Notes under the pieces: model-generated
What the model was told of the DNA's origin: nothing
Seen by the model: the letters and a program-made list of their open reading frames with translations, nothing else
The model's database searches: none
Position numbers and translations under genes: made by a program
Assembly (NCBI RefSeq): GCF_004521915.1
Contig: NZ_SDKD01000012.1
Location: forward strand, 1 to 64,000
Source of the DNA: Brevibacillus migulae
Lineage (GTDB): Bacteria > Bacillota > Bacilli > Brevibacillales > Brevibacillaceae
Length of the DNA stretch: 64,000 bases
Direction of reading: 5' to 3'
In this document: piece by piece, positions 16,058 to 24,873 of the stretch
Layout of the letters: every line of letters starts with the position of its first letter
Numbering within the stretch: the first letter of the stretch is position 1

Positions 16058-17848
16058 ATGAGACAACGAGGGATTGCACACTTCCTATGGCTATTCAGCA
16101 TGCTGGCTCTTCTGCTATGCCCAACGATCGCTGACGCACATGCCTACATCGATCAATCGACCCCTATCCAGGAGTCAGAGATCGAGGAATCGCCCACGCA
16201 AATTCGTGTCCAGTTTTCGGAAAGCATCAATACGAATCTAAGCACGCTGACACTGCTGGATGCAGCCGGCAACACCATTCCGGGAACAAAGGAAGGAATG
16301 GGCGACAATGGGCTTGTCCTGCACATCAAGCCGTTGGAAGACGGTGTTTATAAAGTGGTGTGGCAGGTATTGTCGGTAGATACGCATGTCACGGAGGGAT
16401 CCTACCGTTTTGCGGTGGGAGTGCCGCTGCCCAAGGCCCGACCGGCGGAAACCCAATCGCTGGATGAACCGGAGTCGGAGCCTGCCGCTGCATCAACGTC
16501 AGCACCAGAGGCCCAAACGCACAAGCAGGAAAAACCGATTGCCAACACTCCAGCTGCACCGGCTCAAGCCGTGGTCAAACAGCCGGTTGTGACCGTTGAT
16601 CAGGAGAAAAAAGCTGAGGAAGCGGCTGTCACACCTGGACAGAATGCCAAGCAAGAGCAGCCCCGTGCGAGTGAAGCAATCTCCACCATAGCACAGGGTG
16701 GTCCATCACAAGGGGGCAAAGCGGAGCAGGGAACCAAGGCGAGCGAGGGATTAAAAACGCCGGAGGTACAGAAGGGATTGGATGCGAAAAGCGAGGCTCT
16801 CCCGGCAGAGGAAGGAAGCGTTGCTGATGTCATTCTGGAGACAAAGGGGCAGAAGGATCCAACGGCCGCCAATTCCTCCGAACCTGCCCCTCTATTACAT
16901 GCACATGAACACGACTCCCCAAGCCCCTCCCATGCGGTCCATACGCGAATCCGCATCGTGGAAATTCTCATTGCGACAATGCTTGGAGCTATGGTATTCC
17001 TCCGCTGCTGGAAGCCGTTTGGAGAAATGATGGGAGGTTCCATACAGCGAGACGCTGGAGCGGAACGGTTCCTTTTGGCCGCAAGCCTTGTCGTGTTCGT
17101 GGTGGCAGGAGCGAGTCATGTATATGGCCTGGCCGCGCAATTGCAAGGAACCACAGGCAAGGTGGGCGACCTGGCATTGACCATTCTCTCCACTACGCTG
17201 ATCGGATTCGTAAGCTGGTTCAGGCCCGTGCTCGTATTGCTGCTCATGCTGCTGGCCCGCTGGACATCCTGGCGGGAAACGGTTGTACAGATGGGAAGGG
17301 CAGGCCTCATCGTTCTCCTGATGCTGACTTTTCCGTTGACTGGACACGCGATGGGCTCGACGGGTTCGATCTGGATTCCGATCCTGCTGCATACGATCCA
17401 CTTTTTGGCAGGTGCGGTATGGACCGGAGGATTGGCCGGATTGACCATCGCCTCCTTCACACTGAACAAAGAGGCTAAGGGAGTGGTACTCTTACACAAA
17501 GCAACCGCCCACTTTTCGCGGATTGCCCTCTTTACAATCGGTGTGGTCATCGCTACGGGATTGGTGTTAAGTGCCGATCGGCTCGATGATATGGATCAAT
17601 TGATCACCAGCAGCTACGGCAGCACTTTGCTAGTCAAGCTCTCTATTTTTGTGGTTGCGCTAATCCTGGCAGGCTATCATCGCTTTTATTTGCTGCCGCG
17701 CATCCATCTTGTGATGCAAGCGGGAGAAAACGGAGGGGAGCAAATAAACGTATCCTCACTTTTCCACAGCTTGCGTGCCGAATTCGTGATCGCTTGTGCG
17801 GTTCTCATAGCGGCAGGTTTTCTATCGACCACCGCTCCGCCTCAATAA
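16058..17848 (+). CDS. CopC-CopD fusion protein (YcnJ-like copper import)
   Basis: A 596-residue protein. After a signal peptide ending ADA, the CopC domain begins with His (HAYIDQSTPIQ) and runs to about residue 120, including VDTHVTEGSYRFAV, whose Asp and His fit the Cu(II) site. A long Ala/Pro/Glu/Gln-rich linker follows (about 125-285), then a CopD domain with about eight membrane segments (about 300-590, including GAMVFLRCWKPFGEM and HTIHFLAGAVWTGGLAGLTI). This matches B. subtilis YcnJ, a copper acquisition protein. I chose ATG 16058, with GGGGGGAGAAGGA upstream; an in-frame codon at 15995 would prepend a non-signal extension. A terminator follows. Confidence 0.88.
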   Translation: MRQRGIAHFLWLFSMLALLLCPTIADAHAYIDQSTPIQESEIEESPTQIRVQFSESINTNLSTLTLLDAAGNTIPGTKEGMGDNGLVLHIKPLEDGVYKVVWQVLSVDTHVTEGSYRFAVGVPLPKARPAETQSLDEPESEPAAASTSAPEAQTHKQEKPIANTPAAPAQAVVKQPVVTVDQEKKAEEAAVTPGQNAKQEQPRASEAISTIAQGGPSQGGKAEQGTKASEGLKTPEVQKGLDAKSEALPAEEGSVADVILETKGQKDPTAANSSEPAPLLHAHEHDSPSPSHAVHTRIRIVEILIATMLGAMVFLRCWKPFGEMMGGSIQRDAGAERFLLAASLVVFVVAGASHVYGLAAQLQGTTGKVGDLALTILSTTLIGFVSWFRPVLVLLLMLLARWTSWRETVVQMGRAGLIVLLMLTFPLTGHAMGSTGSIWIPILLHTIHFLAGAVWTGGLAGLTIASFTLNKEAKGVVLLHKATAHFSRIALFTIGVVIATGLVLSADRLDDMDQLITSSYGSTLLVKLSIFVVALILAGYHRFYLLPRIHLVMQAGENGGEQINVSSLFHSLRAEFVIACAVLIAAGFLSTTAPPQ

Positions 17849-17858
17849 AAATAGAGAA

Positions 17859-17896
17859 AAGGCAGTTTCCTGTAGTCCGGGAAATTGCTTTTTTTA
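17859..17896 (+). terminator. Terminator after the CopC-CopD gene
   Basis: AAGGCAGTTTCC pairs with GGGAAATTGCTT around an eight-base loop, followed by TTTTTT. Confidence 0.78.
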
Positions 17897-17910
17897 GTTC
17901 CAAAAGCCGC

Positions 17911-18129
17911 GTGAGGAAGGAAAGACCGGGACGGGCGGAGTCTTTGCCACACCAACAGAGGTGGAGCTTGCAAAAACGGTACATGCTTGTTGCTCAACCT
18001 CTACGTATGAGTACGCTTCCTTGAAACTTTTGCGCGACGTACCGTTTTAGCAAGCGGAACCGGAAAGTAACCGCTTCCTTGCAGGTGTGGGAAGAACGCA
18101 GCCAGCCCGGTCTTCCCTTCCCCCGCCAC
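17911..18129 (+). repeat. About 220-bp structured intergenic element, copy 1
   Basis: This element aligns with 29779-29998 in the same orientation, with identical blocks such as GGGACGGGCGGAGT, CAACCTCTACGTATGA, GAAACTTTTGCG and GCGGAACCGGA. Its ends are complementary (GTGAGGAAGG.. with ..CTTCCCTTCCCCCGCCAC), and an inner stem AAAACGGTAC/GTACCGTTTT is perfect. Two outer base pairs differ from copy 2 in a compensatory way. No coding frame is conserved. It fills the 405-bp gap between the CopC-CopD terminator and the next gene. It is either a miniature mobile element or a large structured RNA. Confidence 0.75.
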
Positions 18130-18253
18130 AATGTTCGCACAAATCCAATAAAACTTTTCTTCCATGTTGAAGAACTAGGCAGATCAAGGTTATGATTGGT
18201 AAATAGAGTATAAATTGCTTACAAAGACATAGGACAAAAGGGGGAAGTAAGCA

Positions 18254-19972
18254 ATGAAGTTTTTACGCAATTATAAAATTTCGAAAAAGATTATGGTGCT
18301 TCAGGTCCTTGTCGTCATTTTCATGCTGGCAGTCGGGATGACCGGATTCCTGAACATGACCAAGATGAAGGCGAATTCGGATGTGATGTACCAAGACAGC
18401 CTGCTGTCGATCAAGACGCTCAATGATATTCGGTCCTATCGGGGGGAAATCGAATCGTATGTGCTGGAGATGATCCTCTCAAATGCGAAGGAGCAAAAGC
18501 AGGGAACCAAACGTAAGATCAATGACTTGCTGAAAAAAACGGACGAGCTGATCAAGCAGTATGAAGCTTCCCAACTCGATCCCGTGGAAAAAAAGAAATT
18601 CGCTGATTACAAGAAGGTGCTGAATGACTATCGCAATGAGCTCTTGGTCGTCATGCAGGAAGCGGAGCTCGATCATCAGAAAGAGGCGTATGAAGAATAC
18701 GTAAACTATCTGTACAATTACCGGACGCAGGTAACGACTCTTCTCAATACGCTAGTCGAGCACAATGTCACCATGTCAAAGGAGCTGAACGAGGAAAGCT
18801 CCAAGCTCTCGCAGATGGCTTATCTCATCATGATTGCCATTACCGTGCTGGCGATTGTTCTGGCTGTGCTCGTAGGCTTGTTCATCACCAGGATGATTAC
18901 GAAACCGCTCAGGGATATGCAGCAGTTGATGACGCAGGCGGGAAGCGGAGATTTGACGGTGCGGGGAACATATGAGTCGAAGGATGAAATTGGCTCGTTG
19001 ACCACTGATTTTAATCGAATGATGGACGGTTTGCGCGAGGTTGTCACCAAGGTGAATGAGAGTGCCAATTATTTGTCGGCTAGGGCGGTAGAGCTTTCTG
19101 CCAGTGCAGAACATACCGTGCTGGTGGCCCAACAAATTTCGGAATCGATTCAAGAGGTTGCTGCCGGAGCCGAGACGCAGGCGGTCGGTGCGACGGAAAG
19201 CGTGAAGGCCATGGGAGAAATGGCGATCGGCATCGGACGGATCGCAGAGTCCTCTTCAACTGTATCCGAAGCCTCGCTGGAAACAGCGAAAGAGGCGGAG
19301 CTGGGGAACGAGGCGATCCAAAACGTAGTGCGGCAGATGGATTCCATCCGCGCCTCGGTCACAAGCTCTTCCCAAGCGGTGCAGGAGCTGGGAATACGCT
19401 CGCAGGAGATCGGCCAAATTGTAAGCGTAATCGTCGACATTGCCGCCCAAACCAATCTGCTCGCCTTAAATGCAGCGATCGAAGCGGCACGTGCGGGCGA
19501 ACATGGCCGCGGCTTCGCGGTGGTGGCTGATGAAGTGCGCAAGCTTGCGGAGCAGTCCAAGCGATCTGCTGACCAGATTACGTTATTGATTACGGAAATT
19601 CAGTCAGATACAAGCCGGGTTGTCACGGCCATCGAAAAAGGAAACACCGAGGTGGATTCCGGGATTCAGGTCGTACAAGAAGCAGGCGAGGCGTTCCAGA
19701 AAATTTTGCGCTCGGTCCAGCATGTAGCGGAACAAATCCAGGAAGTATCCGCCGCGTCCGAAGAAATGTCTGCAGGCACAGAAGAAGTGACCGCATCCGT
19801 CGAGGAAATGTCCCGCATAGCGCGTGATACCTCGCTGCATACGCAAAGCGTCGTAGGGGCATCCCAAGAACAGCTGGGCATTATCAATGAAATCTCTAAC
19901 GCGGTTCAATCGCTCAGCGAGATGGCCAAAGAACTGCATGATGCGGTGAAACAGTTCAAATTGGAAAAATAA
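18254..19972 (+). CDS. Methyl-accepting chemotaxis protein (4HB sensor)
   Basis: A 572-residue membrane chemoreceptor. TM1 is at about residues 13-32 and TM2 at about 190-212; the extracytoplasmic region between them is almost fully helical and charged, a four-helix-bundle (4HB_MCP) sensor. A HAMP domain follows (about 213-265), then the signalling domain with the conserved hairpin tip [20 protein letters not shown] and [20 protein letters not shown]. It should signal to CheA/CheW in response to an unknown ligand. The gene stands alone, with GGGGGAAG upstream of the start and a terminator after it. Confidence 0.92.
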   Translation: MKFLRNYKISKKIMVLQVLVVIFMLAVGMTGFLNMTKMKANSDVMYQDSLLSIKTLNDIRSYRGEIESYVLEMILSNAKEQKQGTKRKINDLLKKTDELIKQYEASQLDPVEKKKFADYKKVLNDYRNELLVVMQEAELDHQKEAYEEYVNYLYNYRTQVTTLLNTLVEHNVTMSKELNEESSKLSQMAYLIMIAITVLAIVLAVLVGLFITRMITKPLRDMQQLMTQAGSGDLTVRGTYESKDEIGSLTTDFNRMMDGLREVVTKVNESANYLSARAVELSASAEHTVLVAQQISESIQEVAAGAETQAVGATESVKAMGEMAIGIGRIAESSSTVSEASLETAKEAELGNEAIQNVVRQMDSIRASVTSSSQAVQELGIRSQEIGQIVSVIVDIAAQTNLLALNAAIEAARAGEHGRGFAVVADEVRKLAEQSKRSADQITLLITEIQSDTSRVVTAIEKGNTEVDSGIQVVQEAGEAFQKILRSVQHVAEQIQEVSAASEEMSAGTEEVTASVEEMSRIARDTSLHTQSVVGASQEQLGIINEISNAVQSLSEMAKELHDAVKQFKLEK

Positions 19973-19980
19973 TCCCTCCA

Positions 19981-20013
19981 CTGCTCGGGTCCATTGCGCC
20001 GGGCAGTTTTTTT
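19981..20013 (+). terminator. Terminator after the chemoreceptor gene
   Basis: CTGCTCGG pairs with CCGGGCAG, followed by TTTTTTT. Confidence 0.8.
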
Positions 20014-20024
20014 ATGCGAGCTTT

Positions 20025-20438
20025 CTACTTCAATTGCTTGATGGACAGATTCACCCGATAGTTTCCGAAGTGAAGGATATCATCGAGCAGCGTGTTTAAC
20101 TTCTCCTGATCAGAGACAGATACTTTCAGTAGATAACAACCCTCGCCGCTGATGCGATGAGCCTCGATAATCTCCGCTTGCTTCTGGATAAAAGCTTGGA
20201 AGGGAGCATGATCGGATGTCTTCATAAAAATGGTAACAAGCGCGTGGATCGATGGCTCCAGCTTGCCCGGATTCAGGCGGACTGTATAGCCTTCGATGAT
20301 CCCCAGCTCCTCCATTTTGCGGATGCGTCCGCCGACGGCTTGGCCGGTGAGATGCACCCGTTCGCCGATTTCGCGCCATTGAGCTCGGGCGTTTTCTTGC
20401 AAACATTTGAGAATCGCCATATCAATTGGATCCAGCAC
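20025..20438 (-). CDS. Lrp/AsnC-family transcriptional regulator
   Basis: A 137-residue regulator. The N-terminal helix-turn-helix (LDPIDMAILKCLQENARAQW with LTGQAVGGRIRKMEELGII) is followed by a RAM ligand-binding domain (about 65-137, with HRISGEGCYLLKVSVSDQEK). The normal family length is about 150, so it is slightly short at the C-terminus. Lrp-type proteins respond to amino acids or related effectors and often control a neighbouring gene. It is transcribed divergently from the MBL hydrolase operon at 20556, whose promoter region contains a long inverted repeat. Confidence 0.88.
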   Translation of the reverse strand: MLDPIDMAILKCLQENARAQWREIGERVHLTGQAVGGRIRKMEELGIIEGYTVRLNPGKLEPSIHALVTIFMKTSDHAPFQAFIQKQAEIIEAHRISGEGCYLLKVSVSDQEKLNTLLDDILHFGNYRVNLSIKQLK

Positions 20439-20457
20439 AGCTGTTCGTTCCTTTCAT

Positions 20458-20489
20458 CGTGAAAAGAGGGAAAGCTCACTCTTTTCGCG
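20458..20489. promoter_or_regulatory. Inverted repeat in the Lrp/MBL divergent region
   Basis: CGTGAAAAGAG and CTCTTTTCGCG (10 of 11 pairs) flank a ten-base spacer. A TATATAAT-like -10 and the palindrome GGTAAACATACC lie between it and the MBL gene. This may be the site bound by the Lrp regulator; the site is seen, the binding is inferred. Confidence 0.45.
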
Positions 20490-20555
20490 GGGATAGGGTG
20501 GATCTATATATAATCGTCATAGGTAAACATACCATGTTACGCGGAGGGATTCACG

Positions 20556-21314
20556 ATGAAAATGCAATTGGTGCGACATGCAACCTTGTTCATTGAGTAT
20601 GGAGGGAAACGGTTTTTGGTCGATCCGATGTTCAGCCCCGCAGGCTCCTTGCCTGCTACGATCAATACACCGAATCAAAAAGAGAACCCGCTGGTAGAAT
20701 TGCCGGTCGATTCGGAGCAGCTGCTTGCTGTGGATGCCGTGATCATTACCCATCTGCATCGGGACCATTTGGATGAGGAAGCGCTGGCTCAGTTGTCCAA
20801 AGAGATTCCCGTGATTGCGCAGCCAGTCGATCAAGAAAAGCTGAAAGAGCACGGATTTCAAGCCGTACATCCGGTAGAAGAACAGATGCAATGGGAGGGC
20901 ATTACGATCGCGCGTACGGACGGTCGTCATGGAACCGGAGAGATCGGCAAGGCGATGGGGATTGTCGCCGGGTTTGTTCTGCGCAGCGAGCTGGAGCCGA
21001 CCCTCTATATTGCCGGTGACACGATCTGGTGTGAAGAAGTGGAAATCGCGCTAGCAACGTATCAGCCGGATGTAACGGTGGTCAACGCAGGAGCTGCTCG
21101 TTTTCTGCAAGGGGACCCCATAACGATGACGAGCGAGGATGTGATGCAGGTGTGCCAGCATGCGCCTTTTACGAGAGTCGTGGCTGTCCACATGGAAGCG
21201 TGGAATCACTGCTTGCTGACGCGGGCGGAATTGAAGCAAGCCGCTGAAGCGGAAGGGCTGGCTGGGCAGGTGCACATTCCGCAGGATGGCGAATGGATGT
21301 CATTTGACAAATAA
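20556..21314 (+). CDS. MBL-fold metal-dependent hydrolase
   Basis: A 252-residue protein of the metallo-beta-lactamase superfamily, L-ascorbate-6-phosphate-lactonase/UlaG-like branch. The metal motif THLHRDH is at residues 65-71, followed by a later His (DGRHGTGEIG) and GDTIW, with a terminal HMEAWNH. The substrate is unknown. The ATG has CGGAGGG upstream. It starts a group of four plus-strand genes ending with a ClpP, although about 60 bp and a possible separate ribosome binding site separate it from the regulator gene. Confidence 0.82.
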   Translation: MKMQLVRHATLFIEYGGKRFLVDPMFSPAGSLPATINTPNQKENPLVELPVDSEQLLAVDAVIITHLHRDHLDEEALAQLSKEIPVIAQPVDQEKLKEHGFQAVHPVEEQMQWEGITIARTDGRHGTGEIGKAMGIVAGFVLRSELEPTLYIAGDTIWCEEVEIALATYQPDVTVVNAGAARFLQGDPITMTSEDVMQVCQHAPFTRVVAVHMEAWNHCLLTRAELKQAAEAEGLAGQVHIPQDGEWMSFDK

Positions 21315-21374
21315 ACACGCACGTAATAAAATGTTTTTACGTGAATAATATGTTTTGTGTGAGGGGGTGATGCT

Positions 21375-21974
21375 TTGCTGCAGGAGATGATGGAATCGTA
21401 TGTTGTCGAGCAGCCGGAACAGGCGATGGTGCTGTTAAATCCGCTGCGTGCAGAGCTGCTTGGCAAATTGGTCGAGCCGGCCTCTGCGGCAGAGGTTGCC
21501 CGCACCATGGGTGAAACGGCGCAGCGGATCAACTACCATTTGAAGGCGTTGGAAAAGGTCGGGCTGGTTCGCCGCGTGGGGACGAGACAGGTGCGCAATC
21601 TGGTAGAGGTCTTGTATCAAGCGATTGCGAAAACCTTTATCTTGGCCGAATCACTCGGCTGGAAGGATGAGATGGTCCAAAAATTAAAGGATCAAGGCTC
21701 ATTGTCCCACCTGGTAACGACCTCCGAGCGGATGAAGCGGGATGCGCTGCTTCTTTTGGAACGTTCAGATGGGGAAGAGGAAATTCCCAGCGCTACGCTG
21801 CAGACCAGTGTTGCGCTGGCTAACCAGGAAGAGCGGCAGGCATTCGTAGCGGAGTATGTGCACATGTTGCAGCAGCTCGTGAAAAAGTACAATGCGTCCA
21901 GTGATGGTGAGCAGCTTTTCCAAGTGATCATGGCTGTCTATCCACAGATTGAACCGGGAGGCGATCAGAAATGA
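21375..21974 (+). CDS. ArsR-like winged-helix regulator
   Basis: A 199-residue protein whose first 90 residues are a winged helix (AMVLLNPLRAELLGKLVEPA, AAEVARTMGETAQRINYHLK, ALEKVGLVRRVGTRQVRNLV). The remaining part is helical and polar. It resembles ArsR/helix-turn-helix-20 regulators that read out stress or small ligands. The start is TTG with GAGGGGGTGATG upstream. Its stop overlaps the start of the next gene, so it is translationally coupled to it. It probably regulates this operon. Confidence 0.78.
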   Translation: MLQEMMESYVVEQPEQAMVLLNPLRAELLGKLVEPASAAEVARTMGETAQRINYHLKALEKVGLVRRVGTRQVRNLVEVLYQAIAKTFILAESLGWKDEMVQKLKDQGSLSHLVTTSERMKRDALLLLERSDGEEEIPSATLQTSVALANQEERQAFVAEYVHMLQQLVKKYNASSDGEQLFQVIMAVYPQIEPGGDQK

Positions 21975-22255
21975 ATCCAGTGCTTGTATGGCAGGTGCGT
22001 AAAAAGGAAGACGTCCCAACCAAGGCAAACATGGTCAATCTTGTCGAGCAGACAAAAGAGGGACGCGTCATCCCGTTCCCTACAGCCACAGACAAAAGCG
22101 GGATCGTCCAGGAGTCGACGGTAACCCAATGGACGGTGGAGCAAGAGCAAAGCCCAAGTGCTGAGCCTGTCAGAATCACGATGGTGTCGTCCGGCTTTGG
22201 TGAAGCGCCAGCGAAAACAACGGCTCCGCAAGCCAGCATGCGCCTGGCTGCGTAG
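21971..22255 (+). CDS. Unknown 94-aa protein in the ClpP operon
   Basis: A 94-residue soluble, proline- and threonine-rich protein that begins [20 protein letters not shown]. It has no signal peptide or recognisable domain and looks largely disordered after residue 40. The ATG overlaps the regulator stop codon, and a GGGAGGCG site lies upstream, so it is very probably translated. ClpP begins 22 bp after it. It may be an adaptor or substrate of the protease; this is speculative. Confidence 0.6.
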   Translation: MNPVLVWQVRKKEDVPTKANMVNLVEQTKEGRVIPFPTATDKSGIVQESTVTQWTVEQEQSPSAEPVRITMVSSGFGEAPAKTTAPQASMRLAA

Positions 22256-22277
22256 GCAAGCGAAAGGAGATGTTCAG

Positions 22278-22859
22278 ATGAATTTGGTGCCTGTAGTAGT
22301 GGAACAGACGAGTTATGGGGAAAGGTCGTATGATATTTACTCCCGCCTGCTGAAGGACCGCATTATTTTTCTGGGCAGTGCGATCGATGATCAGGTCGCC
22401 AATGCCATCGTTGCACAGATGCTGTTCCTCGCAGCGGAAGATCCCGAGAAAGATATTCATCTGTACATCAATTCTCCAGGCGGTTCGGTGACCGCAGGCA
22501 TGGCGATTTTTGACACCATGCAGTTTATCAAACCGGATGTCTCCACGATCTGTGTCGGGATGGCGGCATCGAAGGCATCAGTCTTACTCGCGGCGGGCGC
22601 GCCGGGCAAACGCTATGCCTTGCCCAATGCGGAGGTCATGATTCACCAGCCTTGGGGCGGCACTCAAGGTCAGGCAAGCGATATGATCATTGCGGCAGAG
22701 CGCATACTCAAGATGCGAGAGATGCTGGTACGGATCATCTCGGAGCGCAGCGGGCAGCCTTTTGACAAGGTCATGAAGGACATGGACCGCGACTACTACA
22801 TGTCTGCAGAGGAAGCTTTGCAGTATGGGATCATCGACAAGGTCATCGAAAGGCTGTAA
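22278..22859 (+). CDS. clpP: ATP-dependent Clp protease proteolytic subunit
   Basis: A 193-residue ClpP with the catalytic triad in the standard positions: Ser98 in GMAAS, His123 in MIHQP and Asp172 in [10 protein letters not shown]. The sequence after the active serine (KASVLLAAG) differs from the usual MGAFLLAAG of housekeeping ClpP, which points to a paralogue rather than the main copy. ClpP forms a double heptamer and degrades proteins fed by ClpX or ClpC. The ribosome binding site AAAGGAGATG is strong. Its operon partners (a regulator and an unknown protein) are unlike those of the housekeeping gene. A bidirectional terminator follows. Confidence 0.92.
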   Translation: MNLVPVVVEQTSYGERSYDIYSRLLKDRIIFLGSAIDDQVANAIVAQMLFLAAEDPEKDIHLYINSPGGSVTAGMAIFDTMQFIKPDVSTICVGMAASKASVLLAAGAPGKRYALPNAEVMIHQPWGGTQGQASDMIIAAERILKMREMLVRIISERSGQPFDKVMKDMDRDYYMSAEEALQYGIIDKVIERL

Positions 22860-22880
22860 AACAAAAACAACGAGCCGAAA

Positions 22881-22926
22881 CAGGCTGGCAGCTCTCGAAA
22901 AGAAGAGCTATTGCCAGCCTGTTTTT
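22881..22926. terminator. Bidirectional terminator between clpP and sgrR1
   Basis: CAGGCTGGCA pairs with TGCCAGCCTG around an inner CTCT/AGAG stem; T-runs lie on the right. It overlaps the last codons of the convergent SgrR-like gene and can serve both strands. Confidence 0.75.
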
Positions 22927-24731
22927 CGTTCCGGCTGAAACCAGATGTTTTTGAAAGGAACCCAGCCAAACGAGCTGAGCGTGACTCCTTTCAGGGATGG
23001 ATCATAGTACGTAGTCTGCTTGTGGCGGCAGAGCGGTATGATGGCCCCGTGGTCAATGATCTGCTGAGCCAACCCTAAGAGTCGGGAGAACTGCTGCCCG
23101 GAATCGGGCTCGCGTAAAATCTGCACGATCTCCGCTGTCAGTAACGAGCTCAATGTCTCCCCGATCTGCGTATGAAAATAGCTGTTTTCGGTCTGCAAGG
23201 TTTCCAATAAGGAAAACAAAATATCGTCATCAAAGACCACGTCGGAACACATCAGATCGGCTTCGCGCCCCTTATCGGTAAACAAAATGTCCTCGATAGG
23301 GTGCAGGGATACTTCGATCGATATACCGACCGCCCGAGCCATTTCGGCGATCAGAAGGGATTCCTTTTCACGATGGGGATGGGTATAAAATTGCAAGGTC
23401 TCCCCTCGGTACCCGGCTTCCTGAAGCAGTCTTTTGGCCAGCGCGGGATCATAGGCGGAGGCAAGCTCCCTTGGCTCTTGCTCTGCCAAGAGACAGCTGG
23501 CCAAGACAAACGTTTTGTTGGAGAGTTCCTTGATTAGTCGCTCGTAGTCCACAGCATGCTTTAACGCTAGACGAAAGGAAGGATGCTGCTGAGGCCCCTG
23601 TTTGGACAGGTTGAGCGACAGATACTTGCAGCCCGCCTGCAGCTGCTCGATTCCCTTCCATCCCGGCAGGATCGTGTGGGAGGAATGGGAGGACAGATAG
23701 CGCATCTGGAACATATCAGTCTGGGCCGTACCATCTTCTGTCTTTGCCAGCGGTATGAACCAAATCTCCAAGCGATCAAGGTGGGCGCGCTCTTGAAAAT
23801 AGGAAGGAAACGCCTCGAGAATCAGCTTAACATCATCATACTGGGTGACCTGAAAAGGCCCTGTCCCGACAGGCAATTGAAAAAAGGCCTTCCCTTTCTC
23901 GGCGACAAGCGCTTCCGGTAGGATGGAGACATGTGGAGCGGCCATGTAATGAAGAAACAGATGGTTTGGCTCTGCCAACCGGAACACCAGCGTATGGGAA
24001 TCAGGGGTGAGGATGTCACGGACCTGTGTAAACATCCAGCGGTACGGAGAGCGTAGCTGGGCATCCATCAAGCGGCGAATGGTAAAAGCGACATCCTGCG
24101 AAGTGCACTCTTGGCCGTTGTGAAACAAGATATCCTTGCGCAAATAAAATGTCCACTCGGTGCGTGTGGAATCGGCTTCCCAATAATGAGAGAGATGCGG
24201 TTTGATCTGCTTATTGACCGGATCAAAGCTGACCAGCGTATCGAACACCTGCCGGACGATATGTGCTTCCTTGGAAAACAAAGCAAAGGCCGGGTCGATC
24301 GTACCGAAGGGGTTGCTTAGTGGAAACCGCAGCGTATCCACTTTCTTCTTTTCGCGTGCTTCTGTATAAAAACCGAATTGGCTGTTCAGCCACTCGACAA
24401 ACTGCGTTTTATGGCGTGAGCTGATGTGGGCATCATTAATCAGGTCCAACGCCTCGCGAATTTCTCCTTTGCGCACCTGCTCTTGAGCTAGCTCAAGCAG
24501 GAGGCTCTCCGCTTCTGCATGAAAAGTGAGTTGAGAAAGATTTCCGCGGCCCCGCCCCGCTGTCCAGGCGATCCAGTGAGCCTCAATCATCCGTTTTAGC
24601 AGAAAATTCGCATTTCTGGTGGTGCAGCAGAGGATATCAGCGAGCTGTTGCAGGGATACAGCGACTCCTGTCCCTTCCTTGATGGCGGGAAAGTGGTTCC
24701 GCAGGCGTACATAATGGTTGACCAGGTGCAT
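22908..24731 (-). CDS. SgrR-like regulator with a solute-binding domain (copy 1)
   Basis: A 607-residue cytosolic protein joining an SgrR-type N-terminal winged helix (about 1-110: LQQLADILCCTTRNANFLLK with RGRGNLSQLTF) to an SBP_bac_5-like solute-binding domain (about 150-600: FGTIDPAFALFSKEAHIVRQ, WTFYLRKDILFHNGQECTSQ). In E. coli SgrR senses sugar-phosphate stress; in Bacilli many uncharacterised members sit beside exporters. Here it is divergent from the MFS gene at 24874, which it probably controls. It has a paralogue with the same arrangement at 31370. There is no signal peptide, so the ligand is sensed inside the cell. Confidence 0.87.
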   Translation of the reverse strand: MHLVNHYVRLRNHFPAIKEGTGVAVSLQQLADILCCTTRNANFLLKRMIEAHWIAWTAGRGRGNLSQLTFHAEAESLLLELAQEQVRKGEIREALDLINDAHISSRHKTQFVEWLNSQFGFYTEAREKKKVDTLRFPLSNPFGTIDPAFALFSKEAHIVRQVFDTLVSFDPVNKQIKPHLSHYWEADSTRTEWTFYLRKDILFHNGQECTSQDVAFTIRRLMDAQLRSPYRWMFTQVRDILTPDSHTLVFRLAEPNHLFLHYMAAPHVSILPEALVAEKGKAFFQLPVGTGPFQVTQYDDVKLILEAFPSYFQERAHLDRLEIWFIPLAKTEDGTAQTDMFQMRYLSSHSSHTILPGWKGIEQLQAGCKYLSLNLSKQGPQQHPSFRLALKHAVDYERLIKELSNKTFVLASCLLAEQEPRELASAYDPALAKRLLQEAGYRGETLQFYTHPHREKESLLIAEMARAVGISIEVSLHPIEDILFTDKGREADLMCSDVVFDDDILFSLLETLQTENSYFHTQIGETLSSLLTAEIVQILREPDSGQQFSRLLGLAQQIIDHGAIIPLCRHKQTTYYDPSLKGVTLSSFGWVPFKNIWFQPERKTGWQ

Positions 24732-24773
24732 TCAGGTGCCCCCTCGAAAAAGATGAAAAACTCTGCTTTCACA

Positions 24774-24788
24774 TTACACTTTTTCTTC
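24774..24788 (-). promoter_or_regulatory. 15-bp element shared by both sgrR upstream regions (site 1)
   Basis: On the sgrR1 strand this reads GAAGAAAAAGTGTAA, 42 bases before the start codon. The identical 15 bases occur on the sgrR2 strand at 31307-31321, 48 bases before that start. It may be an SgrR operator or part of the promoter (TGTAAT could serve as a -10 hexamer). The identity is seen; the role is inferred. Confidence 0.55.
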
Positions 24789-24799
24789 ATCTTTATCCA

Positions 24800-24816
24800 G
24801 ATAGAATATAGCTATC
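24800..24816. promoter_or_regulatory. Short palindrome between sgrR1 and the MFS gene
   Basis: GATAG and CTATC flank a seven-base AT-rich centre (AATATAG). It lies in the middle of the 142-bp divergent region and could be an operator for either gene. There is no equivalent in the sgrR2 region. Confidence 0.35.
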
Positions 24817-24873
24817 GACAATATAGAACTGGCAGCTGAAACGTAACGAATAGAGAGAGCGGGTGGGTGGAGA

